Shown here piece after piece: positions 5,664 to 5,737 of a DNA stretch of 5,737 bases. The stretch's first letter is position 1. Each line of letters opens with the position of its first letter. Origin of the DNA: Streptomyces speibonae (GTDB lineage: Bacteria; Actinomycetota; Actinomycetes; Streptomycetales; Streptomycetaceae); contig KL568600.1 of assembly GCA_000715605.1 (NCBI GenBank), forward strand, positions 41,793-47,529. The letters are read 5' to 3'. Both the position numbers and the translations under genes were made by a program. A model generated the notes under the pieces. It was given only the letters and a program-made list of their open reading frames with translations, had not been told where the DNA came from and ran no database searches.

Positions 5664-5728
5664 CCTGCCAGGGTGAACGGACCGGAGACCCCCGAGGTAC
5701 ACAGTCTCTTGTGGAGGAGCCGTAGCCG

Positions 5729-5737
5729 GTGTTCTTC
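5729..5737 (+). CDS. Probable start of another gene, cut by the window edge
   Basis: GTG TTC TTC at the right edge is preceded by a strong ribosome site, GGAGGAG (5713-5719), 9 bases upstream. The encoded start Met-Phe-Phe is how many actinobacterial MBL-rhodanese (persulfide dioxygenase-type) proteins begin as I recall them, which would suit the locus; three codons cannot prove it. The upstream palindrome at 5647 is a plausible control site. Confidence 0.4.

Larger units (their letters stand above)
5543..5728. other. Divergent regulatory region with two operator-like palindromes
   Basis: This 186-base non-coding stretch separates the DUF302 gene (minus strand) from a probable plus-strand gene starting at 5729. 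It holds the palindromes at 5584-5597 and 5647-5663 and the ribosome sites of both genes. Open frames through it are short or only overlaps of neighbours in other frames. No confident -35/-10 pair can be assigned by eye. Confidence 0.6.

Noticed and set aside
1..5737. CRISPR arrays, tRNA or rRNA genes
   Set aside because: No regularly spaced repeats and no tRNA- or rRNA-like sequence were seen; the window is almost fully accounted for by protein genes and the IS element.

Overview
This is a GC-rich window of actinobacterial type. Codon third positions are almost all G or C, starts are ATG or GTG, genes are joined by 4-base overlaps, and the insertion sequence is of a kind common in Streptomyces. 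Streptomycetaceae or a relative such as Nocardiopsaceae is the best guess. The sequence alone does not fix the genus.

Layout. Positions 1-2923 hold a tightly coupled plus-strand operon. It begins with the last 26 codons of an unidentified gene. Next come a metallo-beta-lactamase (MBL) protein fused to two rhodanese domains (79-1479), a rhodanese with a YgaP-type membrane tail (1476-2057), and a TauE/SafE-family membrane permease (about 2063-2923). Positions 2923-4378 are an IS4-family insertion sequence whose minus-strand transposase gene is broken by two frameshifts. A second plus-strand unit follows, with a thioredoxin (4452-4820) and a CsoR/CstR-family repressor (4862-5128). A convergent DUF302 gene lies on the minus strand (5147-5542). 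The window ends in a 186-base regulatory region and what looks like the first three codons of another plus-strand gene at 5729.

How it fits together. The genes match a reactive-sulfur (sulfide/persulfide) handling locus. The MBL-rhodanese and YgaP-like proteins would process or relay sulfane sulfur, the TauE-like permease would export sulfite or a related anion, and the thioredoxin would reduce persulfides. The repressor keeps the two cysteines of the CsoR fold (C36, C65) but has glycine where copper sensors have histidine (G61), so a CstR-type persulfide sensor is more likely than a copper sensor.

The most useful new observation is a repeated operator-like palindrome, TACCC-N4-GGGTA. It lies 40 bases before the thioredoxin start and 41 bases before the DUF302 start, in both cases followed by TCAA. 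A related palindrome lies before the right-edge gene. This predicts a small CstR regulon that includes the uncharacterised DUF302 protein. A neat hairpin containing both stop codons separates the repressor and DUF302 genes. All functional assignments come from motif recognition by eye; no database search was run.
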